IMG/VR virus record: IMGVR_UViG_3300042541_000733
Coordinates: 1-63,401 of that record
Origin: a virus
Length of the DNA: 63,401 nt
Strand: one strand, 5' to 3'
Of the stretch, positions 21,357 through 26,769 are shown one piece after another. The translations under genes were made by a program, and so were the position numbers. The notes under the pieces are model-generated. The model was not told the DNA's origin and made no database searches. It worked only from the letters and a program-made list of their open reading frames with translations. Within the stretch, counting starts at the first letter, position 1. Each line of letters begins with the position of its first letter.

Positions 21357-21432
21357 TGCGGGATGGAGCAGAGGTAGCTCGCTGGTCTCATAAGCCAGAG
21401 GTCGTGGCGTTCGATTCCCACTCCTGCAACCA
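21357..21432 (+). tRNA. tRNA-fMet-like (CAU), initiator-type D-arm
   Basis: Acceptor TGCGGGA/TCCTGCA, discriminator A, CCA. The D-arm GGAGCAG...GGTAGCTC is that of initiators. Anticodon arm CTGGT-CTCATAA-GCCAG. Position 1-72 can pair T-A, unlike the bacterial C1-A72 mismatch, and the T-stem has an extra C (GTGG-C-G), so the initiator role is likely but not certain. Confidence 0.78.
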
Positions 21433-21433
21433 A

Positions 21434-21508
21434 CCCGTTTTAGTTCAATGGTTAGAACGCATGTCTGTGGAACATGATACGGTGGTTCGATTCCACCACT
21501 CGGGACCA
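21434..21508 (+). tRNA. tRNA-His(GUG), alphaproteobacterial type
   Basis: Anticodon arm CATGT-CTGTGGA-ACATG, T-arm GGTGG-TTCGATT-CCACC. The base before position 1 is A, not G, and the discriminator is A73. Lack of G-1 with A73 is the alphaproteobacterial tRNA-His pattern. Acceptor has two mismatches in the inner half. Confidence 0.88.
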
Positions 21509-21511
21509 CTT

Positions 21512-21560
21512 TGTTCATTCATTTGTACGCGAAGCGTCTATATGTACAAACAAGTGAACA
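21512..21560 (+). ncRNA. Long intergenic hairpin between tRNA-His and tRNA-Gln
   Basis: TGTTCA/TGAACA (21512/21555) and TTTGTAC/GTACAAA (21522/21544) stack across a 4x4 internal loop, with ACGC/GCGT at the tip. Possibly a processing or transcription-pausing element; no T-run. Confidence 0.6.
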
Positions 21561-21561
21561 T

Positions 21562-21635
21562 TGCCGGGTCGTCTAACGGTAGGACGCATGACTCTGACTC
21601 ATGCTATCGTGGTTCGAATCCATGCCTGGCAGCCA
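21562..21635 (+). tRNA. tRNA-Gln(CUG)
   Basis: Acceptor TGCCGGG/CCTGGCA, discriminator G, CCA. Anticodon arm CATGA-CTCTGAC-TCATG. Similar to the UUG isoacceptor in its D-arm (CGTCTAACGGTAGGACGC). Confidence 0.92.
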
Positions 21636-21651
21636 GAATAAATAAGTTAAT

Positions 21652-21727
21652 GGAGCCGTAGCAAAACGATTAATGCGCGGGACTGCAAATCCTTGAGGTA
21701 TCAGTTTGAATCTGATCGGCTCCTCCA
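21652..21727 (+). tRNA. tRNA-Cys(GCA)
   Basis: Acceptor GGAGCCG/CGGCTCC, discriminator T, CCA. Anticodon loop CTGCAAA. T-arm ATCAG-TTTGAAT-CTGAT. An AATAAATA motif lies 10 bp upstream. Confidence 0.92.
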
Positions 21728-21732
21728 ATAAT

Positions 21733-21824
21733 GCATTCGTATCCCCCTCCGCTACGAACGGAGAGAAAGGTAACTGGAAATGGTATAACAACTAATGCAG
21801 GTTCGAATCCTGTCGAATGCTCCA
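21733..21824 (+). tRNA. tRNA-like RNA, possible tRNA-Arg(ACG) with displaced D-arm
   Basis: Acceptor GCATTCG/CGAATGC, discriminator T, CCA and T-arm GCAGG-TTCGAAT-CCTGT are canonical. The only anticodon-like arm, CTCCG-CTACGAA-CGGAG (loop ACG), starts just 7 nt after the acceptor, where a D-arm should be. About 33 nt follow before the T-arm and contain a D-loop-like AATGGTATAAC. 92 nt. Either an atypical tRNA-Arg or a tRNA-shaped RNA not used in decoding. Confidence 0.6.
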
Positions 21825-21840
21825 TTAAAGGATAAAATTA

Positions 21841-22188
21841 ATGAAACTTATTAAAACTTTAATTGCCACATCATTTTTATTTGCGGCAATACCTTCTGCT
21901 CATGCTACCGTTGCTTCCTGGTATGATTGTGTGAAACCAGGTGAATGTAGTAAGAGCAAGATAACGGCTAATGGGGAAAAGTTTAATCCCAATGCGTTAA
22001 CAGCGGCGCATAAAACACTTCCATTTGGGACAAAAGTCCGTATTATACATAAAGGAAGATCCGTTGTTGTGAGAATTAATGATCGCGGCCCATTTATTAA
22101 GGGTCGTCATATTGATCTTTCCAGAGCTGCTGCTCGAAAAATTGGATGTCACGGAGTTTGCAGAGTGCAAATGGTTGTGATAAAATAA
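21841..22188 (+). CDS. RlpA-like double-psi beta-barrel protein
   Basis: 115 residues with a signal peptide ([20 protein letters not shown]). The mature part '[10 protein letters not shown]', '[20 protein letters not shown]', '[20 protein letters not shown]' matches RlpA, a septal ring lytic transglycosylase; the Asp in 'NDRGPF' is the family's conserved acid. Probably exported to the periplasm to act on or bind peptidoglycan. No SPOR domain. Confidence 0.88.
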   Translation: MKLIKTLIATSFLFAAIPSAHATVASWYDCVKPGECSKSKITANGEKFNPNALTAAHKTLPFGTKVRIIHKGRSVVVRINDRGPFIKGRHIDLSRAAARKIGCHGVCRVQMVVIK

Positions 22189-22287
22189 TATATGTTAGAG
22201 GTTTGTGAGTGGACTGTATTTGACTGGAAACTCTCGTCAATCATAAAAGTGGAGGGCGTAACCACTATAAGAAATCGCATCGAATTT

Positions 22288-22375
22288 GGAAGGTTGGTAG
22301 AGTGGTCTATTGCGCTCGCCTTGAAAGCGAGAGAACCGAAATGTTTCGTGGGTTCGAATCCTACATCTTCCGCCA
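22288..22375 (+). tRNA. tRNA-Ser(UGA), copy 1
   Basis: Acceptor GGAAGGT/ATCTTCC, discriminator G, CCA. Anticodon arm CTCGC-CTTGAAA-GCGAG, class II variable arm. The region 22189-22287 before it holds two small hairpins (TTGAC/GTCAA, AGTGG/CCACT). Confidence 0.92.
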
Positions 22376-22456
22376 TTTATGAGGGTGCATTGCCAACAAG
22401 CTTGATGGCTGCTAAATAGAGTAGTGTTTCCAACCCTTACCATTTACGGAGTTGAT

Positions 22457-23047
22457 ATGTATAAAGTCGAAATTGAAAATAATCTGGTGGCTAGATATGA
22501 TAATGTTATACCAGATAATCTATGCGACAGTATTGTCAACTATATGGCAATAAATAAACCAGAAAAACCCGTTATTGAAAAGCAACCTTGGCTACAAAAC
22601 GACAATCTTCCATTCCTTGATATTGAAAACAAAAGATTGCGTTGTCAAATCGATTCTTATAGATTCTTATTGAGTCAACTTGTAGGTAAACATTACAATA
22701 CATTTGTGTATCCAAATTTTTCTGATATTGTTGTCTGGCGAACAGGCATGTATATGGATTTTCATAAAGATGATGGAAACGAAGGCCCAATGAAACACGC
22801 CTTCGCGCCTCGCAAGTATAGTATGATTGCATATCTTAATGATAACTATGTTAGCGGTGAAACAGTAGTTCGATTTGAAGATGGTAGTGAATATACAAAT
22901 GTTCCTAAAAAAGGCTCAGTTTTCTTCTTCAAAGCAAATGAAGAATGCCTACATAAGGTTAATGCCATTTCAAAGGGCACAAGATACACTTATGCAATAT
23001 GGTTTGCAACCAATGCTTTTGAATGTGAATGTGTAGATAGCCATTAA
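22457..23047 (+). CDS. 2OG-Fe(II) oxygenase, prolyl 4-hydroxylase-like
   Basis: 196 residues from ATG 22457 (RBS ACGGAG). 'YMDFHKDDG' provides the H-x-D iron ligands; the distal His is in 'EECLHKVNAI' and the 2OG-binding Arg in 'KGTRYTYAIWF'. Common in T4-like phages; substrates may be proteins or nucleic acids. A CTAAATA motif lies about 45 bp upstream. Confidence 0.88.
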   Translation: MYKVEIENNLVARYDNVIPDNLCDSIVNYMAINKPEKPVIEKQPWLQNDNLPFLDIENKRLRCQIDSYRFLLSQLVGKHYNTFVYPNFSDIVVWRTGMYMDFHKDDGNEGPMKHAFAPRKYSMIAYLNDNYVSGETVVRFEDGSEYTNVPKKGSVFFFKANEECLHKVNAISKGTRYTYAIWFATNAFECECVDSH

Positions 23048-23053
23048 CAATTT

Positions 23054-23141
23054 GGATAGATGGCCGAGCGGCTGAAGGCGCCAGTCTTGAAAACTGGAGA
23101 ACAGAAATGTTTCGTGGGTTCGAATCCTACTCTATCCGCCA
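23054..23141 (+). tRNA. tRNA-Ser(UGA), copy 2
   Basis: Acceptor GGATAGA/TCTATCC, discriminator G, CCA. Anticodon arm CCAGT-CTTGAAA-ACTGG. Shares the variable arm and T-arm (27 identical bases) with copy 1 but differs in acceptor, D-arm and anticodon stem. Confidence 0.92.
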
Positions 23142-23144
23142 CTT

Positions 23145-23246
23145 TCGGGACGAAGCCAGAGTAACTGAGACAACTGGCTTAATGAGTAACTGCTGGCAAA
23201 GCCGCTAAATGACTTTCTCAGGTCGTGCAGAGGCTCACGTACCCGA
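23145..23246 (+). ncRNA. Candidate structured RNA F after tRNA-Ser
   Basis: A closing helix TCGGG-ACG (23145-23152) with CGT-A-CCCGA (23238-23246) encloses AGCCAG/CTGGCT (23154/23174), GGC-AAA-GCC and TGAG/CTCA. 102 nt, starting 3 nt after the tRNA CCA and ending before the RBS of the next gene. Confidence 0.65.
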
Positions 23247-23267
23247 TCTAATTAAAAGGAAAACAAT

Positions 23268-23414
23268 ATGAGTAAAGATTGTGGATGTGGAAGAAGTCCA
23301 ACTGGAAAGTGTGTTGGATGGCATAACTTGACAAACGAAGATTATTCTGCTAAAATTAGAGAATACGAAAAGAAACAGTTGTCGGAATCTTCTCCTCAAC
23401 TGCTAAAAGACTAA
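23268..23414 (+). CDS. Small Cys-rich protein, 48 aa
   Basis: AAGGAAAA before ATG 23268. 'CGCGRSPTGKCVGWHNLT' is a compact possible metal-binding motif (C-x-C...C...H) I recall from many phage micro-proteins. It ends 2 nt before tRNA-Phe. Function unknown. Confidence 0.75.
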   Translation: MSKDCGCGRSPTGKCVGWHNLTNEDYSAKIREYEKKQLSESSPQLLKD

Positions 23415-23416
23415 AT

Positions 23417-23492
23417 GTGTTCTTGGTGAAGCTGGTGCTCACGTTTGCCTGAAGAGCGAAAGAACTCTGTTCGATCCAGAGAGAACACACCA
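23417..23492 (+). tRNA. tRNA-Phe(GAA)
   Basis: Acceptor GTGTTCT/AGAACAC, discriminator A, CCA. D-stem GTGA/TCAC. Anticodon arm TTTGC-CTGAAGA-GCGAA. T-arm CTCTG-TTCGATC-CAGAG. Confidence 0.9.
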
Positions 23493-23497
23493 AATTT

Positions 23498-23516
23498 CAC
23501 TTATTATAAATAAGTG
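23498..23516 (+). promoter_or_regulatory. Late motif within a hairpin before the Gly/Asn-rich gene
   Basis: TATAAATA at 23505-23512 lies inside a perfect inverted repeat, CACTTATT-ATA-AATAAGTG. The next gene starts at 23571. Confidence 0.55.
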
Positions 23517-23570
23517 TATATACTATGTAGTATGTAACAAATACTTAAACGTGAAAAAAGGAATCTAAAA

Positions 23571-24248
23571 ATGAAGTTCACAATTCTGTTCGGCGCAGTA
23601 GCACTAGCTGCGACTGCTTTCACACCACTTGCTCATGCCAGTGCCGCTCTTAGCGGTCTTGACAAGCAATGCTACAATATCCTTCGTGATGAATGGTCAA
23701 GCTGCAATAAGGGATCAGGTGCAGATAATAAGAATCTTCCTGATTTCAAGTTCAATATGAAGCATCGTGATAAGCCAGGAAAGCCTGACGATAACGACCA
23801 TGGTAATGGCAACGGTAATGGAAATGGAAATGGCCATGATAACGGCCATGATAACGGCCATGGAAATGGCAACGGTAATGGAAATGGAAATGGCAATGGT
23901 CATGATAACGGCCATGGAAATGGCAACGGTAATGGCAACGGTAATGGCAACGGTGGCGATAATGGAGGCGACAACGGTAACGATGGCGACAATGGTAATG
24001 GCAACGGTAATGGCAATGGTAACGGTAACGGCGGCAATAATGGCGGCGATGGTGGTTGCCAAGGAGCTGGCGGCGGTAACTGCGGCATAGGAAACGGTGG
24101 CGGTGGCGGCAACGGAACCGGCAACGAAGGTAACGGCAACGGACCTGGCAATAACAACGGCGGCGGTAATAACAACCCTCGTCAACATAATAGCAATGAT
24201 ATAAATGGTTTTGATCCTTCCAGCGGTCTATACGGACCTGGGACGTAA
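23571..24248 (+). CDS. Secreted Gly/Asn-repeat protein, 225 aa
   Basis: Signal peptide 'FTILFGAVALAATAFTPLAHA', a short globular part with two Cys (residues ~34 and ~45), then ~130 residues dominated by Gly-Asn repeats with Asp-Asn-Gly-His units, and a 'GGCQGAGGGNCG' patch. Low-complexity, export-directed. The G/N/D repeats could bind calcium or form a flexible matrix; no family recognised. Confidence 0.8.
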   Translation: MKFTILFGAVALAATAFTPLAHASAALSGLDKQCYNILRDEWSSCNKGSGADNKNLPDFKFNMKHRDKPGKPDDNDHGNGNGNGNGNGHDNGHDNGHGNGNGNGNGNGNGHDNGHGNGNGNGNGNGNGGDNGGDNGNDGDNGNGNGNGNGNGNGGNNGGDGGCQGAGGGNCGIGNGGGGGNGTGNEGNGNGPGNNNGGGNNNPRQHNSNDINGFDPSSGLYGPGT

Positions 24249-24260
24249 TGACAGATAAAC

Positions 24261-24282
24261 GATAAGGGCTTCGGCCCTTATC
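24261..24282 (+). terminator. UUCG-capped hairpin terminator
   Basis: GATAAGGGC-TTCG-GCCCTTATC, 9 bp perfect with the stable C(UUCG)G tetraloop. No T-run follows and tRNA CAU starts 4 nt later, so it may act as a processing or stability element instead. Confidence 0.7.
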
Positions 24283-24285
24283 TAT

Positions 24286-24361
24286 GCCGCTGGGACGGTA
24301 TTGGCTATCGTGCCCTCCTCATAAGGGGGATAACCCAGTTCGAAACTTGGCAGCGGCACCA
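24286..24361 (+). tRNA. tRNA with CAU anticodon (Met or lysidine-type Ile2)
   Basis: Acceptor GCCGCTG/CAGCGGC, discriminator A, CCA. Anticodon arm CCCTC-CTCATAA-GGGGG. D-arm ACGG...TCGT. Third CAU tRNA in the window; because an elongator (16829) and an initiator-like (21357) are already present, this may be tRNA-Ile2 reading AUA after TilS modification. That is inference. Confidence 0.85.
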
Positions 24362-24380
24362 AATTATAAAGAGAACAACA

Positions 24381-24731
24381 ATGTACACATATAATTGCAA
24401 AGTTCTTAATATTGTCGATGGCGATACTATTGATATTGAAATAGACCTTGGATTCAATATCAAAGTTAAGGAACGTGTTCGTCTCCTTGGCGTTGACACT
24501 CCAGAAGTATTTGGACCAAACGCATCGCCGGGCGGTATTGTCGCATCTGATTTTACCAAAGACTGGATCCAACAAAGACAGGCTATCAACAACAAGTTTG
24601 TATATTATAGCATCAAATATAATTCTAGAGATAAGTATGGTCGAAGCCTTGGTGTTATTATGTGGACTGGGTCTTTTCAGTCTGAAAGCTTGAATGAAGC
24701 TATTATTGCATCTGGTAATATCAAGAAGTAG
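24381..24731 (+). CDS. Thermonuclease (SNase-like)
   Basis: 116 residues: 'VLNIVDGDTIDIEIDLGF', 'RVRLLGVDTPEVFG' (catalytic Arg and Asp region), 'KYGRSLGVIMW' and 'ESLNEAIIASG', the order of a staphylococcal nuclease domain. Calcium-dependent nuclease in the family. No signal peptide, so it acts in the cell or virion. Confidence 0.88.
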   Translation: MYTYNCKVLNIVDGDTIDIEIDLGFNIKVKERVRLLGVDTPEVFGPNASPGGIVASDFTKDWIQQRQAINNKFVYYSIKYNSRDKYGRSLGVIMWTGSFQSESLNEAIIASGNIKK

Positions 24732-24782
24732 CAGCATTCTAAATACTTCACGGTCAATAAAGGCCAATAATGAGGTATTAAC

Positions 24783-24956
24783 ATGCTAAACACACTCGTT
24801 GTATTAGTTCTAGTCGTTGCCGTTCTCTGGGTTCTCTGGGAAATGTGGCAGAACGGTTGGGACCTTAAGAAGGGCGGCGCCGCTATCTTAGCTGCCATTG
24901 CTGCTTGGTGGGTATGGATCCACGATTCAGTAACTTCAATAGTTTCTGGAATGTAA
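24783..24956 (+). CDS. Small membrane protein, 57 aa
   Basis: ATG 24783 after GAGG. Two membrane spans ('LVVLVLVVAVLWVLW' and 'GGAAILAAIAAWWVWI') with a short charged loop. A TCTAAATA motif lies about 45 bp upstream. Could be holin-like; function unknown. Confidence 0.65.
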   Translation: MLNTLVVLVLVVAVLWVLWEMWQNGWDLKKGGAAILAAIAAWWVWIHDSVTSIVSGM

Positions 24957-24972
24957 ATAAAGAACCGTCGTT

Positions 24973-25067
24973 GGCCCGTGACGGTATATAAATCCTCGGG
25001 GTGTAAGTTCCTGCCTTGACCCTTCCATAAGGAATCACTGATCGCAGTAACCGCTAACGGGCCTCCA
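24973..25067 (+). ncRNA. Candidate structured RNA G: tRNA-like, acceptor helix with CCA
   Basis: GGCCCGT (24973-24979) pairs with ACGGGCC (25057-25063), followed by T and CCA as in a tRNA. CGGT/ACCG extends the helix. Inside are GGGT/ACCC, TTCC-ATAA-GGAA and ACTG-ATCG-CAGT. There is no TTCGAAT T-arm and no anticodon arm. A competing hairpin ACCGTC/GACGGT (24964/24980) overlaps its 5' end. 95 nt. Confidence 0.65.
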
Positions 25068-25076
25068 ATTTAAATG

Positions 25077-25272
25077 CCGATTCCGACGGGAATCGGTCGA
25101 GTGCAAGGAAATGGCTGGACGCAAAGACCGGCTAACTTGGCTAGATGGTGTGGTGCCCGCGCGTGATCTACGAGAGTAGAAGATGTGTCGTCTCCGACCA
25201 AGAGAATCTAGGCTGTCACGTTGAACAGGTATCTGGGCCGTGACTTGTGGGTGTACCCGAATCCCACCTCAC
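25077..25272 (+). ncRNA. Candidate structured RNA H, about 195 nt
   Basis: CCGATTCC-GACG-GGAATCGG (25077-25096), GCTGG/CCGGC, an outer pair CTAGAT/ATCTAG (25141/25206) enclosing TCTAC-GAGA-GTAGA and GTCG-TCTC-CGAC, then GTCACG/CGTGAC (25215/25239) and a T-arm-like GTGGG...CCCAC with an enlarged loop ending CCGAAT. No protein frame; no known class recognised. Confidence 0.6.
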
Positions 25273-25295
25273 CTTATTAATCAGTAGGAGCATAA

Positions 25296-25793
25296 ATGCC
25301 AGGTCCATTATGGGAAGCAACTAGAGACTTACACCATGCTTGTGAAGCGCATCCTGTTGGTGCTGCTATGGCAAGTGGTAGTCCACCCATGAAATGGTAT
25401 GCTGACTGGCTTTCCGCTCTTTACACTATACACTGGGAAGTTGATCAACATATTCCAGAAGTCATTCGTAGAACGGAAAGAGTTCAAAATGACTTGACAT
25501 CAACCAACTGTCCTGCTAATATAATACGTGCTGCCAACAAATATACTAATTCCTTAATAACGGAAAAAGATATTGCGGGTGCTGCTTATGTGCTTACTGG
25601 AGCGCACCTGATGGGCGGTGAGATTATGCGTAGGCGTCTTGTTGGTTATCCTACCACTCATCTGGAATGGGATGATCGTAAGGCTGCACTTGTGGAACTT
25701 AATAAGTTTAGAGAGCGTGAAGAGATTGCAGAGGAATCTAAAAAGTGTTTTCATGCTCTTCTAAAAATTATGGACGAAATTAAGGCCGATTAG
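25296..25793 (+). CDS. Heme oxygenase-like protein
   Basis: 165 residues, all-helical. 'LWEATRDLHHACEAHPVGAA' resembles the proximal helix of heme oxygenase with its heme-ligand His (one of H13/H14). 'GAAYVLTGAHLMGGEIMRRR' resembles the distal Gly-rich helix. 'WYADWLSALYTIHWEVD' sits where the family has the second helix. The fold assignment is from pattern; activity on heme is not shown. The TAG stop lies in the 5' end of tRNA-Val. Confidence 0.7.
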   Translation: MPGPLWEATRDLHHACEAHPVGAAMASGSPPMKWYADWLSALYTIHWEVDQHIPEVIRRTERVQNDLTSTNCPANIIRAANKYTNSLITEKDIAGAAYVLTGAHLMGGEIMRRRLVGYPTTHLEWDDRKAALVELNKFREREEIAEESKKCFHALLKIMDEIKAD

Positions 25794-25859
25794 CTCAGTG
25801 GTAGTAGCGTCTCGTTTACACCGAGAATGTCGGGAGTTCGAATCTCTCATCGGCTACCA
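25784..25859 (+). tRNA. tRNA-Val(UAC)
   Basis: Acceptor GGCCGAT/ATCGGCT, discriminator A, CCA. Anticodon arm TCTCG-TTTACAC-CGAGA. T-arm GGGAG-TTCGAAT-CTCTC. Its first 10 nt are the last codons and stop of the preceding gene. Confidence 0.92.
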
Positions 25860-25864
25860 ATAAC

Positions 25865-25946
25865 GCGGATATGGTGAAATGGCAGACACGCTAGTCTTAG
25901 GAACTAGTGCTTCGGCGTGGGGGTTCAAGTCCCTCTATCCGCACCA
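25865..25946 (+). tRNA. tRNA-Leu(UAG)
   Basis: Acceptor GCGGATA/TATCCGC, discriminator A, CCA. Anticodon arm CTAGT-CTTAGGA-ACTAG, class II variable arm TGCTTCGGCGTG. Confidence 0.93.
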
Positions 25947-25947
25947 A

Positions 25948-26069
25948 TTAGAGAAGTTCAGGCCCGCAAGGTCTGGCGGTAATTACAGTTGGGGCGCGGA
26001 ACCATACTCGTTGGCTCCTTTAGTCCCGGTACACAAGAGTAAAATATGGGTGAGTGTACACTTCTCTAA
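25948..26069 (+). ncRNA. Candidate structured RNA I, closed by a 10-bp helix
   Basis: TTAGAGAAGT (25948-25957) pairs perfectly with ACTTCTCTAA (26060-26069). Inside: AGGCC/GGTCT, ACTC/GAGT and GTACAC/GTGTAC (26029/26054). It starts 2 nt after a tRNA CCA and its closing strand resembles that of candidate C (19630). 122 nt, no protein frame. Confidence 0.75.
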
Positions 26070-26078
26070 CTTAACAAA

Positions 26079-26152
26079 GCCTCTATAGTATAGTGGTAGA
26101 ACAATCCTTTGGTAGGGGATTGGCTCCAGTTCGATTCTGGATAGAGGCACCA
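26079..26152 (+). tRNA. tRNA-Thr(GGU)
   Basis: Acceptor GCCTCTA/TAGAGGC, discriminator A, CCA. Anticodon arm ATCCT-TTGGTAG-GGGAT gives GGU. T-arm TCCAG-TTCGATT-CTGGA. Confidence 0.9.
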
Positions 26153-26160
26153 TATAAATA
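26153..26160 (+). promoter_or_regulatory. Late promoter motif between two tRNA genes
   Basis: TATAAATA directly after the tRNA-Thr(GGU) CCA and 8 bp before the next tRNA. It could give late expression of the last part of the array. Confidence 0.45.
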
Positions 26161-26167
26161 GTTAAAT

Positions 26168-26254
26168 GCTGGCTTGGCTGAACGGCTGAAGGCAACGGTT
26201 TTGTAATCCGTCGGAGTAATCCCATTGCAGGTTCGAATCCTGTGGCCAGCACCA
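26168..26254 (+). tRNA. Class II tRNA with anticodon UGU (Thr codon ACA)
   Basis: Acceptor GCTGGCT/GGCCAGC, discriminator A, CCA, T-arm GCAGG-TTCGAAT-CCTGT. The D-arm GGCTGAACGGCTGAAGGC and the long variable arm are those of a serine tRNA. The anticodon loop TTTGTAA reads UGU (Thr) over a stem with one T-T mismatch. Confidence 0.75.
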
Positions 26255-26274
26255 TCTTTTTTAGGAACTTAATA

Positions 26275-26769
26275 ATGATTAGAAAGCATCTCGACCTAGA
26301 CGCCGTTCGCGCGTTTATTCATGAACAATCTCCAGAAACAAAGGTATATCTAGGCGGCGACTCAGAACGTTTTCAGATTGACGGTGTGTGGTATGCTGAC
26401 TACATCAACGTGGTAGTTGTTCACAAGAACGGCAAGAACGGTTGTAAGGTGTTTGGTGGTATAGTGCGTGAGCGCGACTATGACCAGCAGAAGGACAAGC
26501 CTCGTATGCGCCTTATGAATGAAGTGATGAAGACCGCGCAGCTATACATAGACCTTGAAGAAGCTCTGGAAGATCGTGTGGTTGAAATCCATCTTGATAT
26601 CAATCCAGATTCAAAGCATGGTTCTTCATGTGTTATAAACGAAGCTGTTGGTTACATTCGTGGTATGTGTAACATCATACCTCTGGTCAAGCCAAATGCT
26701 TGGGCAGCTTCATACTGTGCTGATCGATTCAATGACGCAATTTGGAATGCTAAGAAGGAAGTAGCCTAA
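26275..26769 (+). CDS. RNase H-like protein (YkuK/DUF458 type)
   Basis: 164 residues from ATG 26275 (an earlier ATG lies in the tRNA). 'KVYLGGDSERFQIDGVWYAD' and 'VEIHLDINPDSKHGSSCVIN' plus 'EAVGYIRGM' match the YkuK/DUF458 RNase H-fold family. Biochemical role not settled in the family; a nuclease acting on structured RNA would fit this neighbourhood but is inference. Confidence 0.8.
   Translation: MIRKHLDLDAVRAFIHEQSPETKVYLGGDSERFQIDGVWYADYINVVVVHKNGKNGCKVFGGIVRERDYDQQKDKPRMRLMNEVMKTAQLYIDLEEALEDRVVEIHLDINPDSKHGSSCVINEAVGYIRGMCNIIPLVKPNAWAASYCADRFNDAIWNAKKEVA

Noticed and set aside
21353-21661. Frames running through tRNA-fMet, His and Gln
   Set aside because: They consist almost entirely of tRNA gene sequence and have no upstream ribosome site.
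22196-22419. 75-codon frame spanning tRNA-Ser(UGA)
   Set aside because: Reads straight through a canonical tRNA and has no ribosome site; the spacer holds only short hairpins.
23715-24188. Long minus-strand and alternate-frame readings across the Gly/Asn repeat region
   Set aside because: They are by-products of the low-complexity repeat; only the 23571 frame has a signal peptide, a ribosome site and normal composition.
24957-25295. tmRNA (ssrA) in the 24973-25272 region
   Set aside because: No tag-peptide frame ending in ALAA-type residues, no canonical T-arm, and the acceptor pair spans only 95 nt.
25494-25525. Sigma70 promoter inside the heme oxygenase-like gene
   Set aside because: TTGACA with TAATAT/TATAAT is present, but the gene 3' of it is already served by the array and the spacing to TATAAT is 20; likely chance, so not listed as a feature.
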